This document shows positions 19,437 through 29,001 of a stretch of DNA of 64,000 nucleotides, piece after piece. Location of the stretch: NCBI RefSeq assembly GCF_000328475.2, contig NC_026478.1, positions 186,001-250,000 of the forward strand, written 5' to 3'. A model generated the notes under the pieces. It was not told the origin of the DNA, searched no databases, and saw only the letters and a list, made by a program, of their open reading frames with translations. The position numbers and the translations under genes are program-made. Positions within the stretch are counted from its first letter, which is position 1; every line of letters begins with the position of its first letter. Source of the DNA: Mycosarcoma maydis. Lineage: Eukaryota > Basidiomycota > Ustilaginomycetes > Ustilaginales.

Positions 19437-21410
19437 TCATGCGCCAAGCTGCAACGAGCTCCATTCAGCAATGCTTCCCTTGGTCCTTGTCGCGTGATGC
19501 GCTTCCTTCCTGATGACACCGTGCGTGCTACGAGGATCGACGTTATCCCCGCTCTTTACCATCACGCCGCTGGGCGTGCTGGGATCGTTTAGCAGTGGCG
19601 CCATCCTACCTGATGCGTTACGTTCGTTGATCGGGGCCTTGTTCCTCGCTTCGTTCTCCGCACCTTGGTGTTCTTTCGTTTCCTCCATCTCACTGTCAAC
19701 CTTCTGCGTTTTAGTATAGCTTGAGGGTTTGCTGCCCCATCCACCACCACCAGGCGTTTGTATCACGATCCTATCGCCTCTTCCCATCGGTGTGGTGTTC
19801 TTGCCACTCAAGTTGATGACCCGGGGCGGCGCCTTGCCCTCTTCCTCGCCCTCCCGCAGATCTCCATCCTCGTGCCTCCGCTGCTTGATCCACAGGTTGA
19901 TCCCCTTCTTCGCACCCTCGCCCCCTTCCAGCCCAAATGGCTGAAACACCCTCCTCTCGCTCAAGATCGACACCTGGATACCCGGACTGAGAAACTCGAT
20001 ATCTCTGACCACACCGTCTCCGCCCCTAAATTCTCCCTCGCCACCCGACGCATCTCTCAACGAAAACTCGCGCAGCACAACAGGATACCTTCTCTCCATG
20101 ATTTCTGGATCGGTGATGCGCGTGTTGGTCATGTGAGTGTGGACGCCCGAGGTACCATGCCAGTACGGTCCGGCACCAGAACCACCAGCGATGGTCTCGT
20201 AGTATCCGAAGCCTTCAACGTGGTTTCCGTCTTTGTCCTTGCCTCCAAGACCGAAAGTGAGATTGTTGGTATCTCCCTGACTCGCCGCTGCAGCGTTGAA
20301 AGCTTTGAGCACTACGTCGGTGATTCGTTGACTGGTGAGCACGTTACCTCCCACCACAGCTGCGGTCTCGCTCGGGTCTAGCAGAGAGCCGTTGGGGATG
20401 CGAATGTCGATCGGCGTCAAACAACCCTGATTCAGAGGGATCTCGCTAGTAACCATCGATCGAAGACAGTAGATGATGGCACTTGAAACGACGGATCGAG
20501 GACAATTAAAGTTGGCGGCCACCTCGGGACCTGTTCCTTGAAAGTCGAAAATCGCCGATCCGTTTTGTGTGTCAATATCAACGCTCAGTTCGATAGGCGT
20601 TCCATCATCCATGTAATCAATGGCATGAAGCTTTGTGCCTTGTCGGCTTGCCACATTCCGCAGCAACGAGCGAACTGCCTTTTCCGCGTTGCTACGAATA
20701 TACTCCATATACTGCTGCACTTTCTCCAGTCCCCACTCTGCCACCAACGCGTGGATGAGGTTGATGCCCTTCTGGTTGGCGGCGATCTGTGCCCGTAAAT
20801 CGCTTTCGACATCACGGAAACACCTTGTTCCTGAGCAGCCTGGGTACTGTGCCGGTTCTTCCAACATATACTTTTCCAGTCCTTTTCGATCAAACTTGCC
20901 TTGGCTGACGATTTTGAACGATTTGATCCTAGCACCTTCCTCGAACAGTGTCTTGGACATTGGTGGCATCGAACCAGCCGTGATACCACCGATGTCAGCA
21001 TGGTGGCCTCGGCTCGCACAGAAAAAGATGATCTCGTCCGAATCTTGTGCATGGCAAGGTGTGATACAGGTGATATCCGGTAGATGCGATCCACCCGCCA
21101 TAGGCATATTGGCCATGATGACATCGCCGCGCTTCATCTTCTCTCCAATCGAGGCGAGATAGTCGACTTGGAACTTGACAGCGAAGGACATGGATCCGAG
21201 ATGAACAGGAAGATGCGGTGCATTAGCTACTAGCGAACCATCAGGGCTGAAAAGCGCGCAGGAAAAGTCGAGTCGCTCCTTGATGTTAGTTGATATCGAG
21301 GTCTGCTGTAGCGATTTGCCCATAGACTCGGCGACCGACATGAACCGGTTCGCGAAGAGCGAGAGCAAGATTGGATCAGGTCCCGCCTCTTGCTTGTTGT
21401 CGTTTGCCAT
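19437..21410 (-). CDS. solitary hydantoinase B / oxoprolinase C-terminal-half protein
   Basis: This is a 657-residue protein that corresponds only to the HyuB half of ATP-dependent hydantoinases and 5-oxoprolinase. The start ATG at 21410 is followed at once by the family block [20 protein letters not shown], then [18 protein letters not shown]. The domain ends at [19 protein letters not shown] (about residue 560) and an 80-90 residue low-complexity tail follows. In eukaryotic 5-oxoprolinase the HyuA half precedes this in one chain of about 1,290 residues. I find no HyuA sequence upstream before the next gene. It could therefore be a partner subunit, a truncated but still open gene, or an enzyme of another carboxylase/hydrolase type. 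The in-frame region above 21410 does not look coding. Confidence 0.8.
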   Translation of the reverse strand: MANDNKQEAGPDPILLSLFANRFMSVAESMGKSLQQTSISTNIKERLDFSCALFSPDGSLVANAPHLPVHLGSMSFAVKFQVDYLASIGEKMKRGDVIMANMPMAGGSHLPDITCITPCHAQDSDEIIFFCASRGHHADIGGITAGSMPPMSKTLFEEGARIKSFKIVSQGKFDRKGLEKYMLEEPAQYPGCSGTRCFRDVESDLRAQIAANQKGINLIHALVAEWGLEKVQQYMEYIRSNAEKAVRSLLRNVASRQGTKLHAIDYMDDGTPIELSVDIDTQNGSAIFDFQGTGPEVAANFNCPRSVVSSAIIYCLRSMVTSEIPLNQGCLTPIDIRIPNGSLLDPSETAAVVGGNVLTSQRITDVVLKAFNAAAASQGDTNNLTFGLGGKDKDGNHVEGFGYYETIAGGSGAGPYWHGTSGVHTHMTNTRITDPEIMERRYPVVLREFSLRDASGGEGEFRGGDGVVRDIEFLSPGIQVSILSERRVFQPFGLEGGEGAKKGINLWIKQRRHEDGDLREGEEEGKAPPRVINLSGKNTTPMGRGDRIVIQTPGGGGWGSKPSSYTKTQKVDSEMEETKEHQGAENEARNKAPINERNASGRMAPLLNDPSTPSGVMVKSGDNVDPRSTHGVIRKEAHHATRTKGSIAEWSSLQLGA

Positions 21411-22049
21411 TATGATGACGTAGATCGTAGTGCAATGAAAGTGTCGAATAAACAGGGACAACACAGTTGCACGTCGGTGTGCATGTCACGAATCGGCGTT
21501 GAGAGTCGCATGGAGCGATGCAGCTCGACCACAACTGTGAGGTAAGTGCACTTGGACTCCACCCTCTCGGTCTCTGGCACGGTCTTCTCTCGGCTAATTT
21601 TTCTTACTCGTTCAGGCAGCACAAGTAAAATCGGCGGTTTGTTCAATCAGATAGCCTAACATCGGGATCAAAAACGTGCCGATCGGCACACCTCACCATT
21701 CGAAACTCACATCACTCAGCTGCAAAAACCACATGCTGCTCAGAGAGATGCTCCCACACAGCCGCGTCGATGGAATCAAGGGTATGAGGTGAAACAGCGA
21801 CCCGAACCATGTACAGATATCAAAGGACAGGCCCGAAAGACGTGTGGGATGCTAGCGTTTCAGACTGGCCTAATGCTGGATCAAATGTATGCGGCCAGTA
21901 ACGGATCAAATGAATGTGGAAAGCCTCTTAAGGAAGAATGCTATGCTGAAAGAGAATCAAGTGAGAGAAAGAAGTGTCCAAGTGGGTTGCTTGCTGAGAG
22001 ATTGAGCTCGGCCATAGCATTGGGTGATTTGCTTTGTTGCACATCAAGC
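21411..22049. other. intergenic
   Basis: No gene supported in 639 bp. The plus-strand open frame beginning at 21789 runs through the antisense of the next gene and is a shadow. No HyuA-like sequence was found on the minus strand here. Confidence 0.5.
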
Positions 22050-22835
22050 TCAGAGCAGGATGGTGAGACCAACAACAGAAGCAGCAGCCAGACTGAAAGC
22101 GGCAGCGCTGGAGCTCGAGCACGAGAGTGCACCGTTAGGACGGCCCGAGGTGGTAGGAGAAGCGGTGCTTCCCGTGCTAGTGTTGCTTGTAGAGGCGCTG
22201 GTTCGCGAGGCGGAAGCGCCAGAGCTGGTTGGAGCTACACTTGCCGAAGATCGAGTCGTTGTTCCCGCGGCAGGCGTACCGGTAGACGAAGATGCAGTGG
22301 TAGAGCTAGTGCCACCTACAGTCGATCCGCTGACAATCGAGAACGGCGCATTGTCGGAAGTGGTGCTGTTGTGGGTGATATAAATCTTGTCGGTGAAAGA
22401 CTGCAGGTTTTCGTCCTGTGTCGACATGGCGCGCAACGCCGTGTAGTTTCCGGCGTTCCACGAGCTCGGAACGGTAAAAACGAAACCGCCGCATTGTCTA
22501 CCGTCAGGACCAGGTTGACCGTAACCGGCACCCGCGTCGCAAGTACTGGAGGTGGGCGGAGCAACGCCAACGGTGTAAGCGACCTGGGAATTGTTGTTGG
22601 TCATGAGATCGATCTGGACGTTACCCTGAGAAGGAGGATTATACCAATTGACAGCCACCTGCTGGCCTGGCGACCAGTAGATGGTGCACTGGTAGAAATC
22701 ACACGATGGTTCGTCGATGACGAGCGTCGAGTTGGGATCCTGGTACTGTCGAATCTCGAGCTTCGGAGCCGCAGCAGCCAATGCTGGAGCGGTAAGAATA
22801 GCCGCAGCGGTGACTAACTTTGCGAGAGGAGCCAT
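22050..22835 (-). CDS. Kre9/Knh1-like GPI-anchored cell-wall protein
   Basis: This is a 261-residue secreted protein. Residues 1-22 are a signal peptide (MAPLAKLVTAAAILTAPALA). The middle part, with SPGQQVAVNWYNPPSQGNVQ, IDLMTNNNSQVAYTVG and VPSSWNAGNYTALRAMS, is an immunoglobulin-like fold of the Ser-Thr-rich GPI-anchored (Kre9/Knh1) type. It contains several Cys that could form disulfides. From about residue 170 it is nearly all Ser/Thr/Ala, a typical O-mannosylated stalk. It ends in a hydrophobic GPI signal (AAAFSLAAASVVGLTILL). The likely role is in wall structure or beta-1,6-glucan-linked attachment; no enzyme motif is visible. It is a single exon. Confidence 0.75.
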   Translation of the reverse strand: MAPLAKLVTAAAILTAPALAAAAPKLEIRQYQDPNSTLVIDEPSCDFYQCTIYWSPGQQVAVNWYNPPSQGNVQIDLMTNNNSQVAYTVGVAPPTSSTCDAGAGYGQPGPDGRQCGGFVFTVPSSWNAGNYTALRAMSTQDENLQSFTDKIYITHNSTTSDNAPFSIVSGSTVGGTSSTTASSSTGTPAAGTTTRSSASVAPTSSGASASRTSASTSNTSTGSTASPTTSGRPNGALSCSSSSAAAFSLAAASVVGLTILL

Positions 22836-24195
22836 CTTGACAAAGGCTTGAAGAGGGTGTGTGTGTCGGTAGAGATGTTCAAGTAACCAAAAGAGCGTTG
22901 ACGTTGGATACAGGAGAGGAGGTAGGGAAGAACGACGTTGGTGAGGGAGAGAAGCCTAGGTCAGAGAGAAAAAGACAGACGCACCCAAGATCGAGACCGA
23001 GTCTTGGTTTGGAAGAGCTGGTTAGAGAGTGGCTGGAACGAGCGCGGATTTGCCATTGATCCGGCTTGTCTCTTTCTCGATGGCATTTCCAAGATTCACT
23101 TCCATGGTTCGCGATTCGTGATTTGGTGATTTGCGAGAGGTGAGTCTAGAGCTTTGACTTGTGGAGCAGAATCGACATTGGTGATTACGAATCCTATTTT
23201 TAAACGAGGCCCGGATGGCAAGCCCGAGTTGCCTCCTTCATGCGGCCGCACTGGAGGAAACAAGAAAGCAACACACAATCCCTCCGGCAGCTTAGCTGCG
23301 TCGAAATTCACAATTCTTCACGCTTCTTGTTCGCATTTTTGTTTTACATTTTTGGAAGCGCATCTCGCAGATCGGCGACGCTATGCAGCATGACCGAACA
23401 CGATTTCCACCGCAGCTTTGCAGTCACGAATTGCGCGTGCATGTTCTATGGCGTCGGAGTGACCCTGTCGATCCTCCCTGTTTTCGATTGTGCTAACTTA
23501 AGTTAGCTTAAAGCCAGCAAAGATGCACGCGTGTGTGCTCGAAACAAACATAAAACTCGAAATAAGTTAAATACACAAACGCACTTCAGGTCAATCAAGA
23601 ATCAAGAATGCTTTTATTTTGCAGACAGCAAGGTGAAGCAGGTGAACAGGCAGCAAGTCGCAAGTCGTCATGTGACTGGACAGGAGTAAAGCATGTGCAT
23701 ACTTCTGACTTTGAGCACGTACCTAGTCACCGCATTTGGCGTTGCGTTGCAAGAGTCAACGCACAGACTGTTTCGTGCCAACAAAAGAGAGAAGCCATAG
23801 ACAGCCAGCTTGGTGTCGAGCACACAGTCATGATTCCGATGAAAGCTCCAATCGAGCGAGCAGCTTGCTGTTGAGTCAGTCGTGGATGCCAGTGAACAAA
23901 GCCGCAAGGCAAGCTAGCCTGCCCGCGTCTGTGCTGCCCAAACTACACGTCGGGCTGTGCTGCTGACCTAGGGACTCCGACCCTGTATCTCGGGATTTTA
24001 CACCCTAGTGGCCCTTTGCAGCATGCAGACAAACCCAAGCAAAGGCTGTGGCCAGATATTTTAGCGAGAGGTGAGGAAAATGAACAGAATCACGAAGGAT
24101 CTCACAAATCGGGTGTAGATCGTCAAAATCGAACAGTTTCACCGGTCGTCCGTGGTCGATTTAACGAGGCAGCAGCAGCACGCCTGGAAATTGCG

Positions 24196-24205
24196 AGAAG
24201 CTTCG
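24196..24205. promoter_or_regulatory. heat-shock-element-like site (AGAAGCTTCG)
   Basis: An inverted nGAAnnTTCn pair, the minimal two-unit form of a heat-shock element, about 600 bp upstream of the alpha-crystallin start. A gapped TTC-N7-TTC form lies at 24332-24344. Both are short enough to occur by chance. Confidence 0.25.
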
Positions 24206-24225
24206 TGTGCAAAGCCCTAGAATTT

Positions 24226-24244
24226 TAGACTTGCCGCAAGTCTA
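24226..24244. repeat. perfect inverted repeat, 8-bp stem, 3-base loop
   Basis: TAGACTTG, loop CCG, CAAGTCTA. The stem is a perfect 8-bp match. It lies in a geneless region about 560 bp upstream of the alpha-crystallin gene. Function unknown; it could be an RNA hairpin or a protein-binding palindrome. Confidence 0.7.
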
Positions 24245-24637
24245 TTTCGAGCCAACCATCGCGTTGATTCGTGATAATTCGATAGGCGTCCAAAAATACA
24301 GAAAAGGGTTTTCAGCACGCATGAGAGTGAGTTCGAGCGCTTTCTATGTGCATCTCTGAGCATCCATGGCAATCCACAGCGATCTCTGACAATCTTTTGA
24401 AGACGTTATCCTTCCTTTTGTGTCGCCAAAATCAGGGTCCAATGCGTGGCAATTCACTGACGCCTTCGGAGTTTACCCTGGACCTGTCAAACAGTCGTGA
24501 CTCGTAACTGTTCAAACCGCAGCATTCCCCACCCGCCGCCCGCCCGTCGCACGACTCAGCTGCTTGTGGAGCGCGTCGTCATAGACGGTGTACAATGATT
24601 GTGTCTTGCTACAACTGGTCTCGCATGAGCTCATACC

Positions 24638-24643
24638 TATAAA
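24638..24643 (+). promoter_or_regulatory. TATA box of alpha-crystallin gene
   Basis: TATAAA lies 164 bp before the ATG at 24802, followed by a pyrimidine-rich leader with CTCACTCAACAC-type initiator sequence. A strong TATA is typical of inducible stress genes. Confidence 0.5.
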
Positions 24644-24801
24644 GACATTCCCCGTGTCCGTGCCTAATCATCCCATCTTTTCATCAGACTCACTCAACAC
24701 TGCCCTCTTACTTAGCAACACTCCCCAGCTCCCCATCACTAGCTCGCACCTTGCCTGCCTCTTTTGTCACAAGCACTCTGCGAACCAACCCAGCATACAC
24801 G

Positions 24802-26115
24802 ATGGAGTTCTTCTTCCCCGCCGACGTCTTTACCGCTTACCCTCGACAGGGTCCTTCGGCCCGCACCACCTCATTTGGTGCAGGGCCCTCCACCAACCCC
24901 TTCAACGGATGTGGTTTCGACAGCCACCCTCTCTTTGCTGACGCCTTCGTCGATGCAATACAACACCAACGCGCTGCTCGCGCTCGTGTCGAGGCTCAAC
25001 GCGCCGCCCGCGCAGAAGCCGCTCGCCGAGCCAGAGCTGCCGCTGCCGCTGCCGCCGCTCGCCGCGAAGCTGAAGAGCGCCAGGCACAGGCCTACCTGCA
25101 GCACATTCTCGAAGTGCAGCAGCGTGAGGCTCAGCGCAGACTCCATCTCGAACAGCTCCACCGCCAGCGACAGGAAGCACAGCGCCGACAGCAGTACGCA
25201 GAATATCAGCGCCGCAAGGCCTACGCTATCGAGAAGGAACGCCAGCGCATCGCTGCGGCCAGAGTCGCAGAGGATCAGTCCAAGCAACTCTTGCTCGCTC
25301 TCGAGGATCTGATCTTTGGTGGTCTCAACTCGTTCTACCGTGCCTGCCAGCAGGATGACGGCGACAATGACGATGACAATGTCGAACTCGCACACAAGAA
25401 CGACACTGAGCAGCAGGCTGTTGCTCCAATGTCTACTACTCAGGCTCCCGCTGCCGATGTCAAGGGCAAGGGCAAGGCTCAGGAAAGCGATGACAACAAG
25501 CCAGACATGGAACTTGACGATGACGAGCACACACCTGACACAACCACCACAGCTGCTGCACCCATCATGACCGATGAGGATCCCGAAGAGGTTGGTCCTG
25601 TCCCCACTTCTCCCACTACCGAGGCTACTTCTGCGCCAGCTCCCGTCCCTGCATCCAAGACAGAACAGGTCGTCTTCTCGCATGCTTTCCCCAGCGACGC
25701 CAATTTCAACAAGTCAACTATTCGCGCTGATCAAATCAACGTCTCAGTCGACGAAGCTCAGCGCAAGGTGACGGTCTCTGGTCTCTGGAACGACCAGTCC
25801 GCCTCCTCTTCAGCCGACGCTTCTCCTGCACGTGCCGCCAGCCCTACCCCCAGCGACACTTCTTCTCGCCGTGGCCGTTCGCGCTCACCCAAGCGAGCCC
25901 GGGTTTCAGATGTGGACGAGAACGGCGATGAGATTGTAGCCCCTGACACCGACGCAAACGAAGACGACTTTGTCGAGGTCAGCTTCACTCGAGCTCCTCC
26001 AGCCCAGGAAAAGATCCAGAAGAGTTTCGACCTTCCCGCTGGTGCCAACGTCGAAGATCTCCGCGCTGAGCTCACCGACGAGGGTCTCAAGCTCTTCACC
26101 ACTGTCTCGGCCTGA
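24802..26115 (+). CDS. alpha-crystallin/Hsp20-like protein with coiled coil and split domain
   Basis: This 437-residue protein is probably a stress chaperone. Residues about 55-160 are an Ala/Arg/Glu/Gln-rich coiled coil (repeats like RRQQYAEYQRRKAYAIEKER). An acidic, Pro/Thr-rich linker follows. The C-terminus carries pieces of an alpha-crystallin domain: VVFSHAFPSDANFNKSTI, then INVSVDEAQRKVTVSGLW, then after a charged insert KIQKSFDLPAGANVEDLRAE and LTDEGLKLFTTV. The insert of about 60 residues contains a basic nuclear-localisation-like stretch RRGRSRSPKRAR. I chose the ATG at 24802 because it follows the TATA box and leader; 17 extra in-frame codons upstream look like leader. It is a single exon. 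Confidence 0.75.
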   Translation: MEFFFPADVFTAYPRQGPSARTTSFGAGPSTNPFNGCGFDSHPLFADAFVDAIQHQRAARARVEAQRAARAEAARRARAAAAAAAARREAEERQAQAYLQHILEVQQREAQRRLHLEQLHRQRQEAQRRQQYAEYQRRKAYAIEKERQRIAAARVAEDQSKQLLLALEDLIFGGLNSFYRACQQDDGDNDDDNVELAHKNDTEQQAVAPMSTTQAPAADVKGKGKAQESDDNKPDMELDDDEHTPDTTTTAAAPIMTDEDPEEVGPVPTSPTTEATSAPAPVPASKTEQVVFSHAFPSDANFNKSTIRADQINVSVDEAQRKVTVSGLWNDQSASSSADASPARAASPTPSDTSSRRGRSRSPKRARVSDVDENGDEIVAPDTDANEDDFVEVSFTRAPPAQEKIQKSFDLPAGANVEDLRAELTDEGLKLFTTVSA

Positions 26116-27387
26116 TTTTGATTCTGATGTTGTTTCCGATTTTCGGTTCGTGTTCCCACATATCTTCCGTGACCAATAGCAATCAATACGTTTTGTAGAT
26201 CAAATCTCCCACAAATAGCGAGTCACGAGTGCGAACCAAAGAAAGTTAGTACAGAAGCATCGTTAAAACATCGCCTGTGTCATCAGCATAATACATTCCG
26301 ATGTGAAAGCGACCGTCGGCTCTTAGTTTGCGATATCCATCCACCCGCTTTCCCCGCCGGCTGTTGGCTGCACCGCGGTTAGTTATCGCCGCTCGAACCG
26401 TCTGTTTCGTCAAGAGATTGAAACGTTGTGTGAAAAACGAGATCGCACGGACACCGAGACACTCATGTCCTCTATAGTTTGTCAGTGAATCATGAATGTC
26501 AGCCTAAATTGTCTGCATACAGCTTAGTTGTGACTCAGGTGCTGCATTCCCAGTCAGAGAGCTCATTTATCATGCTGCGTCACTCTCAGTGCCGAGTGTG
26601 GTACCCTGAAACGTGCTCAACTCTAGTCGTGAGTTGGTCAACCCCAGTGAAGTTGGCGCGAAAAGTGCCTCGGGCGGTCAGAGCTTTTTCTTATCTCTTA
26701 AGCGAGGTTCGTTTGTGGTGTTAGTGAGCTAGTAAGTTGTGGACGCGCAGTGACATGACAGTTCAACAGTGAGTATGACGCGTCCCAGTTTTCTTCGCCT
26801 CTTGACTCTTGACATAGGCTTTGACGCAGTTATCAGCGTGGATCGCCGTCGTCATGCTGTCACTCCTTTGCTTGCATTTGGGTTTTCCTCCTGACGCTCC
26901 TCGTAGGTTCCTCAACCGCAAAATTCTCCTTCTTTTTGTACTAGAACGGCGCTGAACGAATCCCCGAGATAAGAAAGAAGTAGACTAACTTAGCCGAAAG
27001 ATTCGATCTAGTCGTGCAGCAGTCGTGAGTGTGGATACGCTAGCACCGAATTGCGGAGTACATCTAACAACCTTCTTATCAGCGCCAGTCAAAGGCGCGC
27101 AGTACAAGGTGGATCCCCTCGAACACATCTTCATCCAGGATCACGTGGTGTTTGTGAGCATCACATCGTTCGTTTGCACACAACTTGTGTACAGGCGGAG
27201 CACATGCATGCATGCCCTCGTCGACTCTCGCAGCTGTCCACGATGATATAAGCAGACAACTTTTCAGGCAGGTCGTTGCAAAACCACCCTCGCCCCCAGA
27301 GCCCATTCTTTGTCCCTAACATCCGTCACAAGAAGAGAAACGCTCTGAAAAGTATTGAAGAGCAGTCGACTGTACTTGTCCGCCAAC
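26116..27387. other. long intergenic region, promoter of FNT transporter
   Basis: About 1.27 kb with no supported gene. HGATAR-type hexamers occur at 26393-26398, 26691-26696, 26830-26835, 26967-26972 and 27076-27081. This is near chance density, but the last four lie within 700 bp of the start of a transporter that could be nitrogen-regulated. Confidence 0.45.
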
Positions 27388-28433
27388 ATGTCGCAAATGA
27401 TCACGTTGGAACAGGCGACGTGGGCCTGGATCGAGGCAGGTCCACGAAAACACCACATGGCCGTGGGCAAGCGTTTCGTCAAGGGTATTATGGCAGGTTT
27501 CTGTAAGTTTACATCGACAGGACCTTGAGATTGCATGCTCGTGGTTCTCTCCATTGGAAATTGCCGTTGACCTTCTTTGAAGCTGGAATCGCGTGCCTTG
27601 CGACATCCCTGATAGTGCTCTCAACCGGTGGAATGCTTGTCCAAATCATGTCAGCCAACCCATGGTTCGCCACCAATGCTCCTGGTCTTCTCAAAATCAT
27701 GCAAGGTGCTGTGTTTCCCGTCGGTCTGTGCATGATCGTCCTCCTGCAAGCCGACCTCGTCACTGGTGAAATGGCTGTCTTCATCATGGCCACCGTCAAG
27801 CGAAAGGTTCCTTACTGGGGGTTCCTCTATGGATGGACGATTACGTTCATCGGTAACCTCATCGGTGCGCTCCTGTACGCTGCCTTTCTGGTTCACTTTT
27901 CCGAGATCTACACTCCCGCTATGGGTAAAGGTGCCGCCGCCGGTGCAGACGCCAAGGTTTCCGCTATCAACTTCCGCGAACTCTGGCTCCGAGCGATCGG
28001 GTGTAACGTGCTCGTCTGCGTCTCTGTCTTTCAAGCCTCGCTTGCCAAGGATGTCGTTTCCAAAGTCGTTGCCAGTTGGTTCCCCATCTTCGTCTTTGTT
28101 GCAGCTGGCTTCGAACATGTAGTGGCAAATATGTTTTTGATCAATGCTGCGCTCATGACAAGGCAAACTAACTTCAGCGTCGGCGAGTACATCTGGAAGA
28201 GCATCATCGCCAGCTTCCTCGGCAATATCATCGGTGCTGCCTTGCTGGCGTTGCCTCTTGTCTATCTGCACGGTGGTGATGAGTTCGACCCCAGTGGAGG
28301 CGCTCGAGCTGGTGCGATGAGCTCTGGTGTTTCCGTCAACGATGTCACTCTGCCAGGAAGCGGGCATGCGACCGCGATGGAGCAAGACAAGTGGGCCAAG
28401 GATATTGAATCGCAGGTCAATCAGGCCAGCTGA
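27388..28433 (+). CDS. formate/nitrite transporter (FNT) family protein, two exons
   Basis: This plasma-membrane channel-like transporter is for small monovalent acids (formate, nitrite, acetate or lactate in family members). Exon 1 is 27388-27502 and exon 2 is 27616-28433, with a 113-bp intron (GTAAGT...GATAG), giving 310 residues. The join restores GIMAGFLLSTGGMLVQIM, as in fungal homologues. If the intron is ignored, the frame at the start of exon 2 reads into unrelated residues. Six membrane segments are visible. The NLIGALLYAAF and GNIIGAALLALPL segments and MFLINAALM carry the Asn/Gly positions of the two symmetry halves. Length and order match the family; the substrate cannot be told from sequence. 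Confidence 0.88.
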
Positions 28434-29001
28434 ATGGCATACATGGTTTGACTCTTGGCTCTTTGTAATCTTTGGCAATCACGAATGTCGAAGCATCGTT
28501 TATTTGTTGATGATGACAGCATATTGATGTGTGTGCTCGCTTTCTGTTCGCATCTGGTTCGTCCCAGCTTTGCGTGAGTTCGCTCGAGTCATTTCAACGA
28601 TCTAGGTACTCTCTTGAACTTATGATGGCATATCTTGTGTTCTTAGAAACACAGCAACGACATATTGATCGACGAGCGGCTCAAATCAAACGTCGGCTGA
28701 AATTAACCAAAAATAGGGCACAACAAATCACGAGTATTATTATATAATTTGTGGCGGTAAGTTAAAGAAGAAGTTGTGGTCGGCTTTGCATTTTTGTTTT
28801 GTTTTTTCTCCGGAATCCAAATCAACGTGCAACGGTTCCACGTTCGCCACAACGTGAACCGTGAATCCCACGTCAGTGAACACGAATTGTGAATCAAATG
28901 TTGCCTTTTCAACAAGCGTTCGACCCTTTCCTCTCGCTGACCAGAACCACGTTAACCGAAGAGCTGTCATTACGCTGCTGTGATACGATCAGAGCATCAC
29001 T
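28434..29001. other. intergenic
   Basis: No gene in 568 bp. A single AATCACGAATGTC motif follows the FNT stop (about 28478), and a TGAATCCCACGTCAGTGAACACGAATTGTGAATC stretch lies at about 28860-28895. Otherwise AT-rich leader of the HECT gene. Confidence 0.5.

Larger units (their letters stand above)
22836..24801. other. long geneless region upstream of the alpha-crystallin gene
   Basis: Nearly 2 kb without a supported gene; open frames up to 88 codons look random. It contains a GATTCGTGATTTGGTGATTT run at about 23113-23133, a perfect hairpin at 24226-24244, two heat-shock-element-like sites and a TATA box close to the alpha-crystallin gene. An untranslated RNA cannot be excluded. Confidence 0.45.

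Noticed and set aside
21789..22817. 342-codon plus-strand frame, Arg/Ser-rich
   Set aside because: Most of it is the antisense of the Kre9-like GPI protein, whose Ser/Thr codons give Arg/Ser-rich shadows; no motif is visible.
23608..23874. 88-codon frame in the geneless region
   Set aside because: No domain, no leader features and no codon pattern like the neighbours.
23985..24015. CCCTAG run near 24003 considered as telomere-like sequence
   Set aside because: Only a single imperfect CCCTA unit; no TTAGGG array.
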